Positions 8,797-18,242 of a DNA stretch of 64,000 nucleotides are shown piece after piece. Numbering within the stretch: the stretch's first letter is position 1; the number at the start of each line of letters is the position of its first letter. The DNA is taken from positions 1,736,001 to 1,800,000 of the forward strand of contig CBDCMR010000004.1 in the NCBI GenBank assembly GCA_965219035.1, given 5' to 3'. A program made the translations under genes and the position numbers. The notes beneath the pieces were generated by a model, which searched no databases, had not been told where the DNA came from, and saw only the letters and a program-made list of their open reading frames with translations. This stretch comes from CBDCKN01 sp965219035. Its GTDB lineage: Bacteria; Gemmatimonadota; Gemmatimonadetes; Longimicrobiales; Gaopeijiaceae.

Positions 8797-10026
8797 TGTG
8801 CTGAGACGGTATTCACCTGACAGTTGACCACGAGAGAGGACGGTGGCCAGCCGCCCTCGCCGGAGCTAATTGAGAGATGTCGAAGTCACTCACTTAGCAC
8901 GGGAGAGAAGATGACCACCGTCCAGGGGGAGAAGATAGCGCGCCGCAAGCTGAGCCTGCTACAGTTGGCCCAGGAGCTCGGCAACGTGAGCAAGGCGTGC
9001 AAGATCGTGGGCTACAGCCGGCAGCAGTTCTACGAGATCAGGAGGAACTTCCAGCTTTACGGGGCCGAGGGGCTGATCGACCAGCTTCCGGGGCCGAAGG
9101 GACCGCACCCGAGCCGGGTGAGTGAAGAGATCGAGCAGGCGGTCTTGGCCCACGCCTTGGAGGCTCCGACGCACGGAGCTCAGCGGGTCGCGGACGAGTT
9201 GCTGCTCGGAGGGATCCAGGTGAGCTCAGGAGGCGTACGGGGCGTGTGGAGCCGCATGGCCTCACCACGAAGCACGAACGGCTGCTCAGGCTCGAAGAGA
9301 CGGCCAGGGAACGGAAGCTGAAGCTGACCGACGAGCAGATCGAGCTGCTGGAGCGCTTCAGTCCCGAGTTCCGGGAGCGCCACATCGAAGTCCATTACCC
9401 GGGCGACCTCGTCGCCGTGGACACGTTCTTCGTCGGAACGCTGAAGGGGGTCGGCAAGGTGTACCTGCAGACCGTGCTCGATTGCTTCAGCCGCTACGCC
9501 TGGGGCCGGCTCTACACGAGCAAGCTCCCGCTCACGGCGGTGCAGGTGATGAATAACGACGTGTTGCCGTTCTTCGATGAGCACCGGGTCCGGGTGAAGA
9601 CCGTGCTCAGCGACAACGGCCGCGAGTTCTGCGGCCGTCCGGACCGTCACCCATATGAGCTGTTCCTTCAGCTCGAGGACATCGAGCACCGCACGACGAA
9701 GGTGGGCAGGCCCCAGTCCAACGGCTTCATCGAGCGCTTCCACCGCACGCTCCTCGACGAGCACTTGAGGGTGAAGGGCCGCACCACCTGGTACGAGACC
9801 GTCGAGGAGATGCAGCAGGACCTCGAGGCGTATCTGGAGACCTACAACCGGAAGCGGCCGCACCGCGGTCGAGCCATGGAGGGCCGCACGCCCTATCAGG
9901 TCTTCAAGGCCGGTCTCACCGACGCCAGGAAGGCCGCAAAGGCCAGGAAGGAGGAGGCTAAGACGAAGGCAGCCTAGACACAGCTCCGGCGAGGGCCAAC
10001 TGTCAGGTCATTACCATCTCTGTACA
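8797..10026 (+). mobile_element. IS481-family insertion sequence
   Basis: A 30-bp imperfect terminal inverted repeat bounds the element. The left end reads TGTGCTGAGACGGTATTCAC at 8797; the right end, read on the minus strand from 10026, is TGTACAGAGATGGTAATGAC. Both continue CTGACAGTTG. TGT...ACA ends and a single transposase of IS481 type agree. No target duplication is evident, because the left flank is itself an IS end. Confidence 0.8.
8911..9977 (+). pseudogene. IS481-family transposase, one frameshift
   Basis: The N-terminal part starts at ATG 8911 behind GGGAGAGAAG, with a helix-turn-helix (LLQLAQELGNVSKACKIVGYS). After GVWSR near 9250 the reading frame changes by one base and continues as HGLTTKHERLLRLEE. 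The integrase-like core follows: D in DLVAVDTFFVG, D in LSDNGREFCG and E in NGFIERFHRTLLDEH, giving the DDE triad. A single base missing from a CGCCAT string would explain the shift. All catalytic residues are present, so decay is recent or it is a sequencing error. Confidence 0.85.
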
Positions 10027-10118
10027 GCCCGAGCACCCACACCCATACCAATCATCGTATCTCTCCCCTCTACCATCGCCATCCACCTCCGCCCCCTTCA
10101 GTAATTCCAAAGGTCGCA

Positions 10119-10147
10119 GGTGTCTCACTGATATTGGCAGAGAGGGG
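10119..10147. repeat. orphan terminal repeat of an IS3-type element
   Basis: Read on the minus strand this is CCTCTCTGCCAATATCAGTGAGACACC. It resembles the left end of the IS3-type elements at 35459 and 56640 (CCTCTCTGCCAACTTAGGTGAGACAC). No transposase adjoins it. The rest of 10027-10282 shows no gene. Confidence 0.5.
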
Positions 10148-10282
10148 AGAGGGCTCGCTGTCAAATGGTCGCCGAGCATTGCACAGCAGTTGGAGTGCAA
10201 CCTTGGACGCCCACCAACACTCTGGGGACTTATCGCAGTCCCTGAAGAGTGAACCCTGTGGCTGGAGTCCCTCTCCGGCTCG

Positions 10283-10708
10283 TTAGGCCGATTGCCTCTT
10301 GGCGAGAAGGTTGTCAAGAGCAAGCCTGCCGGGGCCGACAAGAGATACGAGCAAGAAAACCAAGCAGAACAGAATCGCTCGTTCTCCGTCGTTGAGAACT
10401 GGCCAGAAGCCTCTTGGGACATGCGCAAGAAAGTAGGCCGCTGCCATCTGTCCCGAACAGAGGAATGCAACCGGACGGGTAAACAATCCGGCACCGATCA
10501 AGAGGCCTCCAAAGAACTCAATGATGCCAGCAAACCAAAGGAGTTCCGGAAAGGCCGGCGGATTCCCTTCCAACACTCCCAGCAACTTCTGAGCGCCATG
10601 TTGCCAGTAGAGAAAGGCACTAACGATTCTCAGAGCAGTAAGTGCCCAGATTCTGTTGGTGCTTAGCAACTCAGTCAACACAATCCCTTCGTTTGGAGAA
10701 AGCCACAC
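10283..10708 (-). CDS. DoxX-family membrane protein
   Basis: About 141 aa with four hydrophobic segments. The conserved first-helix pattern RIVSAFLYWQHGAQKLLG and the second-helix pattern FAGIIEFFGGLLIGAGLFTRP are characteristic of DoxX. DoxX proteins are inner-membrane proteins linked to redox or thiosulfate metabolism, but many are of unknown role. The start is uncertain: GTG 10708 gives the longest form, and an internal GTG 12 codons later has GAAGGG just upstream. It is the only non-IS gene between two IS elements and shows no damage. Confidence 0.8.
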   Translation of the reverse strand: MWLSPNEGIVLTELLSTNRIWALTALRIVSAFLYWQHGAQKLLGVLEGNPPAFPELLWFAGIIEFFGGLLIGAGLFTRPVAFLCSGQMAAAYFLAHVPRGFWPVLNDGERAILFCLVFLLVSLVGPGRLALDNLLAKRQSA

Positions 10709-10754
10709 GGTTGTTTCAGGAAGTGCCCTTCACTCCCGAGCCTAATCAACGGCT

Positions 10755-12140
10755 GAGGTTGGGTCAATAGGTGTGTAAACGTATTAGGCGGCGTTCTTCC
10801 GCTGTTGGTGTGAGACGGGCTTTCCGTCTTCGAACTTTCTTCCTTCAAATACGTCCTTGAGGAGGTGAGGAGCGTCGAGCCTTCGGAACCGCTTCTCAGC
10901 CACCAAGAGCAACTTCCAGATTAGCGCCGTAGCGCTCTCGACCCGCTTGAACCGCTTCGCTGCTGTCGTCCTGAGCCGTACCGCGGCGAACGGGCTCTCG
11001 ACCACGTTCGTCGTGCGTAGATGCTTCCAGTGGTCCTCGGGGAAGTCGTAGAACGCTACCATCCGCTCCCAGTCGTCCTCGAGTACGTCCACTGCTTTCG
11101 GATACCACGGCCTATAGCGTCGGGCGAACACCTCGCGGGCCTTCAGGGCCTCGGCCCGGCTCGGTGCGTAGACCACGGCCCGGAGAAGATCCTTCGCCTC
11201 GCCCTGCTCCCGCTGAGGTAGTCGGTCCAGCACGTTCCTCATCTTGTGGTTCCAGCACCGTTGTTCACCCGCCTCAGGCCATACCTGCCGTACTGCGCCC
11301 CAGATCGCAGTGTTACCGTCCGCCATCAGAAGCCGGGGCGCCTCGATGCCGCGTGCCTTCAGGTCCCGCAACACCTCGGACCAGGACTCGACCGACTCTC
11401 GGTAGCCCGATCTCAGGGCCAACACCTCCTTCGTCCCGTCTCGCATCGCGCCCAGCACCACCAGCAGCGCCGCCTTGTCCCGCTCGAGCCCTGCCTTCAC
11501 GTAGATCCCGTCCGCCCACACGTAGACGACCTCACGACCCTCCAGGCGACGCTGGCTCCATTCCTCGAACTCCGCCGTCCATCCCGCCCGCAGCCGCCGA
11601 ATCGAAGACTTCGACAGCGGTGCCCCCTCGCCCAGCAGGCCCCGCATCGCCAACTCGAAGTCTCCCTCCGCCAGTCCGTGCAGATACAGCTCCGGAAGCA
11701 GAGCGCCCAGCTCCTTCGTCCGCCTCGCGAACAACGGCAGCACGCGGCTCTCGAACCGCTCCTCAAGGCCTCGAACTCGAGGGCGTCGGAGTGTGATCGT
11801 GCCCGAGCTCATCGCCAGCCGCCTCGGCTTGCCGTATCCGTTGCGGTAGCCCTCGGTCGCGTCCACCACCCTCCTGCGCTCTGACTTCTCTCGCCCTAGC
11901 AACTCCGTGACTTCCTCCTCCAAGATCTGTTGAATGAACTCCTGCGCCTTCTCCCGAACCACTTCTTCCAGAACTTCCCACACGGGCGTCCTGGACTCAC
12001 CCTCGGGTCCCACCGTATTCTTCCTCACGAGGCGTCGTTCCTTTCCCCCGGGCTGTCACCCGGAGTTCGCTGGTTATTACTCAGCGGAAAGGTACGTCGC
12101 CTCTCTTTTTACACACCCTTCTATGGGGCTGGCGGTCAAG
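10755..12140 (-). mobile_element. IS256-family element (type 1)
   Basis: It contains one full-length mutator-type transposase. The ends carry related repeats: GGTGTGTAAACGTATTAGGCGGCG at about 10770 and, on the other strand, GGGTGTGTAAAAAGAGAGGCGACG near 12115. The left end including GAGGTTGGGTCA recurs at 43290 in a deletion derivative. Exact tips are approximate. Confidence 0.75.
10784..12028 (-). CDS. IS256-family (mutator-type) transposase, intact
   Basis: 414 aa, the normal length. Acidic catalytic positions are visible in VYVWADGIYVKAGL (first D), RLLMADGNTAIWGAV (second D) and the C-terminal TTNVVESPFAAVR (E). A C-x2-H-like patch (QRCWNHKMRNVLDRLP) follows the second Asp as in other IS256 transposases. 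The N-terminus starts at ATG 12028. No frameshift or stop. It is the best candidate for an active IS256-type enzyme in the window. Confidence 0.92.
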   Translation of the reverse strand: MRKNTVGPEGESRTPVWEVLEEVVREKAQEFIQQILEEEVTELLGREKSERRRVVDATEGYRNGYGKPRRLAMSSGTITLRRPRVRGLEERFESRVLPLFARRTKELGALLPELYLHGLAEGDFELAMRGLLGEGAPLSKSSIRRLRAGWTAEFEEWSQRRLEGREVVYVWADGIYVKAGLERDKAALLVVLGAMRDGTKEVLALRSGYRESVESWSEVLRDLKARGIEAPRLLMADGNTAIWGAVRQVWPEAGEQRCWNHKMRNVLDRLPQREQGEAKDLLRAVVYAPSRAEALKAREVFARRYRPWYPKAVDVLEDDWERMVAFYDFPEDHWKHLRTTNVVESPFAAVRLRTTAAKRFKRVESATALIWKLLLVAEKRFRRLDAPHLLKDVFEGRKFEDGKPVSHQQRKNAA

Positions 12141-12505
12141 ACGCACCTTCCCCGCGCGCCGTCGGCTCATTTTTTGACCGTCGGCGTCCGCATGGTTTGG
12201 ATTGCCCGGTCGACGACTCAGGGTGGGGAGGGGTGCGCTCGCAGGGTCCGCATCGCAGTCCGGAAGACGTTCACAGCCGTCGCGTTCTCCGCTCTGGAGC
12301 GGGAACCATCCTTCTATCTGGGACTCTGTGGCCCATCGCTTCGTTCGGCTCTCCAGGGGTGCATAGCCTTTGAGTGGGGGCTTGGGCTCTCTGCCCCGGC
12401 CCACGGTGTGTATGGATGCTGTCCCCTGTAACCGGTTCGCTTCCGTTTCGTCGGACCCCATGTTGTGACCGCTTTCGACCCCACGCTCGCCGATCCCGGC
12501 CCGGT
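12141..12505 (-). other. non-coding 3' flank of the IS110 transposase (possible guide-RNA region)
   Basis: About 365 bases between the IS256 end and the transposase stop carry no convincing gene. IS110/IS1111 elements encode a structured bridge or seeker RNA in a non-coding flank. Several inverted segments (for example GGCGTCCGCATG and the CCGGTTCGC... region) could fold. Which flank belongs to the element is not established. Confidence 0.35.
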
Positions 12506-13561
12506 TTACTCCGTCGCTTCCAGTCTCTTGGGGTCGTACGCTTCGCCCGTGCGCCACACCGCTAGCACGATCGAGGCGAGCTGACGCGCGATCGTCAGCT
12601 TCGCCAGATTCGGCTTCGTGCCCCCCTCTAGGAGTCGCTCGTAGTGGCGGTACAAGGGTTCGTTTTCGGCCCGACCGATCACCGTCGTCGCCGCGCCCTT
12701 GAACACACGCTTCAGCGTGTGGTTGAAGTTCCGGTTCAGCCCCCGCGTCTGCTGTACCGCTTCCCTTACCCACCGCCCACCCGGACCCCGCACCCAGTCC
12801 GACGAGCTCCGCATCACCACGCCCAGTCCGCAGTACGCCCAGAATCTGCTCCGGCTCTGGAACCGGTACGGCGTCACCACCACCGGCAGGAGCTCCGCCG
12901 TCCGGATCGGACCCAGACCCGGGCACGTCTTCAGCACATGCCACTCTCGATGCTTGCGTGCTTCCGCCAGCAACGCCTTCTCGGCCTTCGCCCTCAATGC
13001 CACGAGTGCGTCGTGCTCCTCGTACAGCAACCCGGCCGTCGCCCTGCTCGCTTCCGGCAGCTTGGCCAACCACTCCTCCCGGTCGCGCTTCAAGTAGACC
13101 GAGCGCCCCGCGCCGTAGGCCACTCCTCTCGAGCGCAGCACGCTCTTGAGCCGGTTCTTCACCCGCACCGTGTCGCCGACCAGGAAGTCGTAGCTCTTCG
13201 CCCGTTCCCCCAGCCGCCTGAACTGGCCCCGGTTCTTGTAGACCCTCGTCTCCAGTGATCTGATCCGAAGCTTCTCCGCCAGGGCAAACGCGTCCAGCTT
13301 GTCGGTCTTCGGGCCCCGGCTCTTGCCGACCCCCGCCACCGTTAGCTCCTCCACGTGCGGCTCCAGCACCTCGTACAGCCACCCCGACAGCGTCCCTTCT
13401 TCCAGGCACAAGTGCCGGTTCCTCGGAATCCCTCGCAGCACCTCGATCAGCGCCCGCGCGTTCGTTTCCACCACCTGCGAGCCCAAACGTTTTCCGCTGG
13501 GTCCTACGATCCCCAGCGTGCAGCTCGACGCGTGTGCGTCGAGTCCGATATATCTCTCCAT
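12506..13561 (-). CDS. IS110-family transposase (DEDD type)
   Basis: 351 aa. The N-terminal RuvC-like DEDD domain shows MERYIGLDAHASSC (D), a CLEEG glutamate and GPKTDKLDAFALAEK (D). The C-terminal transposase_20 domain contains LKTCPGLGPIRTAELLP and SSSDWVRGPGGRWVREAV. Start ATG 13561 has AGGAG 7 nt upstream. A 69-bp string from its C-terminal coding region (codons for TKPNLAKLTIARQLASIVLA) recurs identically at 23707-23775. No damage seen. Confidence 0.9.
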   Translation of the reverse strand: MERYIGLDAHASSCTLGIVGPSGKRLGSQVVETNARALIEVLRGIPRNRHLCLEEGTLSGWLYEVLEPHVEELTVAGVGKSRGPKTDKLDAFALAEKLRIRSLETRVYKNRGQFRRLGERAKSYDFLVGDTVRVKNRLKSVLRSRGVAYGAGRSVYLKRDREEWLAKLPEASRATAGLLYEEHDALVALRAKAEKALLAEARKHREWHVLKTCPGLGPIRTAELLPVVVTPYRFQSRSRFWAYCGLGVVMRSSSDWVRGPGGRWVREAVQQTRGLNRNFNHTLKRVFKGAATTVIGRAENEPLYRHYERLLEGGTKPNLAKLTIARQLASIVLAVWRTGEAYDPKRLEATE

Positions 13562-13734
13562 CGGCGTTCTCCTCTTGGATAGGTGGGTTGCTTCCTTGCG
13601 CGAACAATGATGAACGCGCACCCGTTCCCGGAGGAGAACGCCTCTTCGTCTTCGGGCTGCTTAGCTGCTGATCGGTACCGGTAGCGGTCGCCATGCCCCT
13701 ATGATGCCTTTGAGCGACAACCCCTTGCCTATCA

Positions 13735-14730
13735 GGCGTACGCCGGAATGAAGGTGAGCCAGGCACGGCGCCTGAAGCGAGCAGTGGCGGACTTGACACT
13801 GGACAAGCTGATCCTGGAGGAAGCGGCCGAGGGAAACTTCTGAGCCCCGAGCGCCGCCGACGTTGTGTGGTGCGTGTACGTCAGCAGCTCGGGGCGTCGG
13901 AGAGGAGAGCGTGCCGGGTGCTCGGGCAGCCACGCACGACCCAGCGCCGGGCGAGGAAAGTGGCGAGTGACGAGGGGGCGCTCCGAGGTGATATCGTGCG
14001 ACTCGCGAGTCGATTCGGCCGCTACGGCTACCGACGCGTCACGGACATGCTCCCGCATCGAGGGCTGGGGGGTGAAGCACAAGCGGGTGGAGCGGATCTG
14101 GAGGCAGGAGGGGCTGAAGGTCCCGGAGCGGCAGCCGAAGCGAGGTCGGCTGTGGCTCAACGACGGATCGTGCATCCGGCTCAGGCCGCTGTATCGGGGC
14201 CACGTCTGGTCGTACGACTTCGTGGCCTCGAGGACGCACGACGGGCGTGCGCCCCGAAGCTGCTGACAGTGCTGGACGAGCACACGAGGGAGTGCCTGGC
14301 GGTCGCGGTGGCTCGCAAGATCCGCTCGCACGACGTGCTCGAGGTGCTGGCCGATCTGTTCGTCCGACACGGGCCTCCCGAGTATCTGAGGTCGGACAAC
14401 GGACCGGAGTTCAGCGCGAAGCTCGTGCGGCGGTGGTTGGGGCGCGTGGGCGTCGAGACGCTCTTTATCGAGCCGGGCAGCCCGTGGGAGAACGGCTACA
14501 ACGAGAGCTTCAACGGCAAGCTCAGGGACGAGCTGTTGAACGGGGAGATCTTCTACTCGTTGGCGGAGGCGGCCGTGCTGGTCGAGCAATGGAGGCGCGA
14601 GTACAATACCGTCCGACCCCACAGCGCCTGCGGCGGCTTTCCCCCGGCCCCTGAGGCGATTAAGCCGTCGCCCTGGTTCCTGAGGATGCCCGTCCTTCAC
14701 GGCCCTCCACAGGTGCTGGGACTAACATAG
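13735..14730 (+). pseudogene. IS3-family transposase relic (orfA tail plus orfB with two frameshifts)
   Basis: An orfA C-terminus (GMKVSQARRLKRAVADLTLDK) ends with a stop at about 13842. OrfB follows (RFGRYGYRRVTDML...). It changes frame near 14050 (GWGVKHKRVERIWRQEG in the next frame) and returns near 14245 (KLLTVLDEHTREC). The C-terminal core keeps RSDNGPEFSAKLVRR and FIEPGSPWENGYNESFNGKLR. The conserved right end GTGGTACCGCT.TTGGGGGCAGGTCA at 14734-14759 also ends the relic at 51424. Two compensating shifts make it inactive unless they are read errors. Confidence 0.8.
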
Positions 14731-14810
14731 GATGTGGTACCGCTCTTGGGGGCAGGTCACGCTCGCTGGCCTGAATTTCCTATTGGCATACAGGGCAGGG
14801 CGGGCTTATC

Positions 14811-15509
14811 GTGGCACAGAAAGGAATCCCCATTGTGATAAAACTGACGCCAAAGCAGAATCACCTGGCCTATGCCGGGGCGTTTGCTAGTCCCGCAATG
14901 GCGCTGTGGGGTGCCACCCCGGCGACGCTCGAAGGCATGTTGGGTGCCTTTGCCAAGTTCGGGGCGCAGATCGATGGCATGGAGGCGATCACATCGCCCG
15001 CCAACCCCTCGGACTACAGTGTGACCCTTGGCATTGGTGATCGGGCGCGCGTAGAGTTTAAGCTCGGCGGCTTATTGGCTGACATTTCTAATTTTGTCGA
15101 TGATGAGGTGCCCGTCTTTGCTGAGGTCCTAGCTGCCGCATACGGTTGGTTGAAGAGTGGGGTTCTAACAAGTGGACCCCAATTCACTTCCCACGTGGTG
15201 ACTGCCTCGGGGCATTACGAAATGGAGGGTACGACGGCGTCCGAGTTTCTAATGGAGAGGTCGGACCTCGCTCTGGAGAGTTTTGGTACAAACAGGGGGA
15301 GTGGAATCGTCTACCATGGCGATTTGGAGAAAAAGAGAATGGAGCTCTCATTGGACCACTCAGTAATACATGGCGAGGCTCTATTCCTGAGGTTCGTGAT
15401 GCTTTCCCTTGAAGATGCGGTGGAACATGATGTACTCTTCGCGGAGGGCGAGGCACTGGTAATGGCCTCTCTCAAGGAGTTAGAGTTGGAGTTTGGCGAT
15501 GCTGGCTAG
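14811..15509 (+). CDS. hypothetical protein, first gene of a PIN-toxin cassette
   Basis: 232 aa from GTG 14811. GTG 14835, with AAAGGA about 9 nt upstream, may be the real start. Soluble, mixed alpha/beta by inspection, acidic C-terminus (LKELELEFGDAG). No family recognised. Codon use is less GC-biased than the conjugation genes, which suggests separate acquisition. Its stop overlaps the start of the next gene by 11 bases, so the three genes 14811-16632 form one operon immediately downstream of an IS3 relic. Confidence 0.6.
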   Translation: MAQKGIPIVIKLTPKQNHLAYAGAFASPAMALWGATPATLEGMLGAFAKFGAQIDGMEAITSPANPSDYSVTLGIGDRARVEFKLGGLLADISNFVDDEVPVFAEVLAAAYGWLKSGVLTSGPQFTSHVVTASGHYEMEGTTASEFLMERSDLALESFGTNRGSGIVYHGDLEKKRMELSLDHSVIHGEALFLRFVMLSLEDAVEHDVLFAEGEALVMASLKELELEFGDAG

Positions 15510-16197
15510 AGCACATCCAATGCAGGTGCAGCCAAGAGACCGGCGGCGCGCGGCGCGCCCAGGCGTTTTCGGAAACGTGCCCGCCTCACCCGTCTTGAAC
15601 AAGTACCGCAACGCGGCGCAGATCCGGGACACCCCGCTGGCTGTGATCGGCGACTCGTCCGTGGCAACGATGAACTCAACGGGAATGATCACATTCGGTA
15701 GCGATTCGGAGGTCGGCAATGCGTTCTCGGTCGCTGTCGAAGACTCAGTAGCGTTCACTGACGAAGGATTCACGACTGTCGCGAGGATCGAGTTGACGTC
15801 AGGAGCCGAAGGCGTGACCCCGACCGCGGCTCCAGGCGCGGCGACCGATGTCTACTCGACCGGGTTGGTAGCCGCCGAGACGCTCGTGGGCGGGACTTCG
15901 CACTCTGTGTGGCTCGGCAACCTCACGAGCGAGCGCAACGTCCACGACATCGCGGGCGTTGCCAGCACCAAATTTCTACACGCCGCTGCGATGGGTTTGG
16001 GTGCCGCGATCTCCAAGGTCGGTGCCCCTGCCGACGTTACGAGGGAGGAGGGGGCCACCGATGAGCCGCAGCGCAGCGCGTGGGAAATTCTCCGTGAACT
16101 GAAGGGAGCAGTTGAAGGACCGGAGGATTGGGCCGCGGAGGCCGACCACTACCTGTATGGCACCCCGAAGCGCGGACCATCCCCCGACAGCGATTGA
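15499..16197 (+). CDS. hypothetical protein with antitoxin-like C-terminal tail
   Basis: 232 aa from ATG 15499, overlapping the preceding stop. The N-terminal about 150 residues are Gly/Ala/Thr-rich beta-type sequence that I cannot assign. The C-terminal tail (AWEILRELKGAVEGPEDWAAE followed by HYLYGTPKR) has the pattern often seen at the end of antitoxins encoded just ahead of PIN-domain toxins. The next gene is indeed a PIN protein, 9 bases downstream. A large antitoxin with an unfamiliar N-terminal domain is the simplest reading, but the tail similarity is by eye only. Confidence 0.6.
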   Translation: MLARAHPMQVQPRDRRRAARPGVFGNVPASPVLNKYRNAAQIRDTPLAVIGDSSVATMNSTGMITFGSDSEVGNAFSVAVEDSVAFTDEGFTTVARIELTSGAEGVTPTAAPGAATDVYSTGLVAAETLVGGTSHSVWLGNLTSERNVHDIAGVASTKFLHAAAMGLGAAISKVGAPADVTREEGATDEPQRSAWEILRELKGAVEGPEDWAAEADHYLYGTPKRGPSPDSD

Positions 16198-16206
16198 TCG
16201 GATCCG

Positions 16207-16632
16207 TTGATCTTGGCCCCTACCCACCTCTTACTCGACACCTCCTACTTCATCGGCATCCTCAACGGTCGCGATCAACACCACGCCAAGGCGACTGACC
16301 TGATGCCCACTGTGGACGAGGCGGACGGCGTTTGGGTCACCGAGTCTGTGTTGACCGAGCTGGGAAACGCCTTCGCCACATATGACGAGTGCACCCGCCT
16401 GGAGGTCCGCAATTTCATTGATGCCCTGCCCCGCCAGGAGAATGTGCACGTCATCGAGGTGGACACTGACCTATTCGGGCGTGGACTCGACCTTTACAAG
16501 AGCTATGCCGACAAGAACTGCGGACTCACGGACTGTATTTCCTTCGTTGTTATGGGGGACTACGCTCTCACCGATGCAGTAACAACTGACGACGACTTCG
16601 TCCAAGTCGGATTCCGCGCCCTCATGATATAA
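16207..16632 (+). CDS. PIN-domain ribonuclease (VapC-like toxin)
   Basis: About 141 aa from TTG 16207. PIN acidic residues are visible: D in HLLLDTSYFIG (about 10), E in VLTELGNAF, D in NCGLTDCISFVVM and D in TTDDDFVQVGF. That is the complete metal-binding quartet of VapC-type endoribonucleases. The protein sits 9 bases behind the gene with the antitoxin-like tail. Intact. The cell target is not predictable from sequence. Confidence 0.85.
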   Translation: MILAPTHLLLDTSYFIGILNGRDQHHAKATDLMPTVDEADGVWVTESVLTELGNAFATYDECTRLEVRNFIDALPRQENVHVIEVDTDLFGRGLDLYKSYADKNCGLTDCISFVVMGDYALTDAVTTDDDFVQVGFRALMI

Positions 16633-16696
16633 GAGGCGGGCCTGTTCCATCCCTCGCCCCATCGCACCGCCCGATGATCAGCCATAGCTTGACCAC

Positions 16697-16845
16697 ATGG
16701 CCGACAGTCCCCGCCTCACCGTGCTCTGTGTCTACCCCGACATCAGTTCGCCACCGTCGGAGGTGACGTTCGGCCTGTCGCCTGCCTACGGCCTTCACAC
16801 GGCCCGTGAAGCGCACGACTGGTTCGTGCTCATGATGCGCGAGGG
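16697..16845 (+). pseudogene. 5' fragment of an unknown gene, cut by IS256 copy
   Basis: An ATG at 16697 opens a frame (MADSPRLTVLCVYPDISSPP..., ending ..WFVLMMREGQ) that runs straight into the IS256 end near 16846. The composition looks coding. No continuation is seen on the other side of the IS. No family recognised. Confidence 0.4.
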
Positions 16846-18242
16846 TCAAGTCCCGAGTTGTGTGTAAGAGTGAGAGGAAGCTCCTCGATGCTTCGGTTAG
16901 GCTGCCTTGGCGACCTCCTTGGGCTCGAGGAGTGAGAGGTCCAGGTAACGGCGCTCGCTCCAGACCGCAGTAGTCCTCAGAGCAACCGCGGTGATGAGGC
17001 GGAGTGCACTGGCTCGGTCGGGGAAGGCGCCGGCGCTCCGGATTCGACGCTTGATCTCGGTGTGCAGGCGCTCGAGGCTGTTCGTGGTGCGTAGCCTGGC
17101 CCAGTGGGGCTCGGGAAACGCGTAGAACTGGGTGGCGGCCGTGAAGCCCCGCTCGAGCAACCCTCATTGCCTCGGGGAGTTCGTTGTGCCAGCGCGTCGT
17201 GATCTCGGCCAGGCGCTTCTTCGCCTTAGCGAGCCCGGGGGCCCGGAAGACGGCGGCAACCTCGCGCGCCACACGCTTGCGCAGGCGATGCGGGACCTTG
17301 GCCAGCACGTTGCGTTGCAGGTGCACGGTGCAGCGCTGACGGCGCACCTCAGGCAAGAAGCGGCGCACCGCAGCCGCCAGGCCCGCGTGCTCATAGGCGA
17401 TCACCAGTTCGACGCCGCTGAGACCTCGCTCCAGGAGCTGCTCGAGGAGCTCCGACCAACTGTCCTCTGACTCCTCAGGGCCTAGCGTGATGGCCAGGAG
17501 CCGGCGGTGACCGTCCGGATCCACCGCGTAGGCCACGAGCACGCTCACGTTCTCGACCTTCCTGGCCCAGCGCGCATCGAGGAACGTCGCGTCCAGATAC
17601 AGATAGGGGTGAGGCCCTTCGATGGGTGCGCTCCGCAGCGCTTCTACAGCCCCATCGAGCCGCTTCGCGACCAGCCTTACCGTCGAGCGTCCCACGCGCT
17701 CACCCAGCAGTGCTTCAGTCACGTCGCCCATCTTGCGCTGCGACACACCGCTCACGTAGGCCTCCACCATCATCTCGTCCACTTCTTCACTCCTGCGCCG
17801 GTAGCGGCCCATCACGTCGGCGGGCGAGCCGCCTTCCCGGCTGCGCGGCACCATCACGTCGATCTGACCCAAGCTCGTGAGCAGGTGCCTGAGGTACGTG
17901 CCGTTCCTGTGGTCCTTCCGGCTGCCGACCCGCTCGAAACGACGCGCTCCGACCATCGCTTTCAACTCCTCCTCCAGCACCATCTCGAGCGTCACACGAA
18001 TCGCGCCCTGAAACAACGACTTCAAATCCTGCCGTAACTCTTCCTTGCGTGGCCCGCTCAACTTCAACCATCTTTTCCATGAGGAAGCTCCTTTCCGGTT
18101 CCGGACCTGCTGGCGCAGGCCCGGACTCCCCGGGTTCGTGTGATGATGAACATTCACAAGGAGCTTCCTCTTTCTTTCCCGGGCTCTCCACCCTCCCCGG
18201 ACCCTTCACCCCCTTTTACACAAATATCGCGACACTACCCAC
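16846..18242 (-). mobile_element. IS256-family element (type 2), copy 1
   Basis: The left end GGTCAAGTCCCGAGTTGTGTGTAAGAG is shared with copy 2 at about 35362. The right end on the opposite strand reads GTGTCGCGATATTTGTGTAAAAG near 18242, a loose inverted repeat. It has inserted at the 5' end of the mobA relaxase gene. Confidence 0.75.
16897..18157 (-). pseudogene. IS256-family transposase copy 1: frameshift and lost catalytic Asp
   Basis: The N-terminus and first catalytic Asp (YLYLDATFLDARW) are present. Copy 2 reads VIADEHAGL where this copy reads VIAYEHAGL, so the second catalytic Asp is replaced by Tyr. At about 17160 an extra base (AGGGTTGCTCGAG instead of AGGTGCTCGAG) shifts the frame. 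The C-terminus with the catalytic Glu (TTNSLERLHTEIKRR) continues in another frame to VAKAA at 16897. It is doubly inactivated. Confidence 0.88.
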
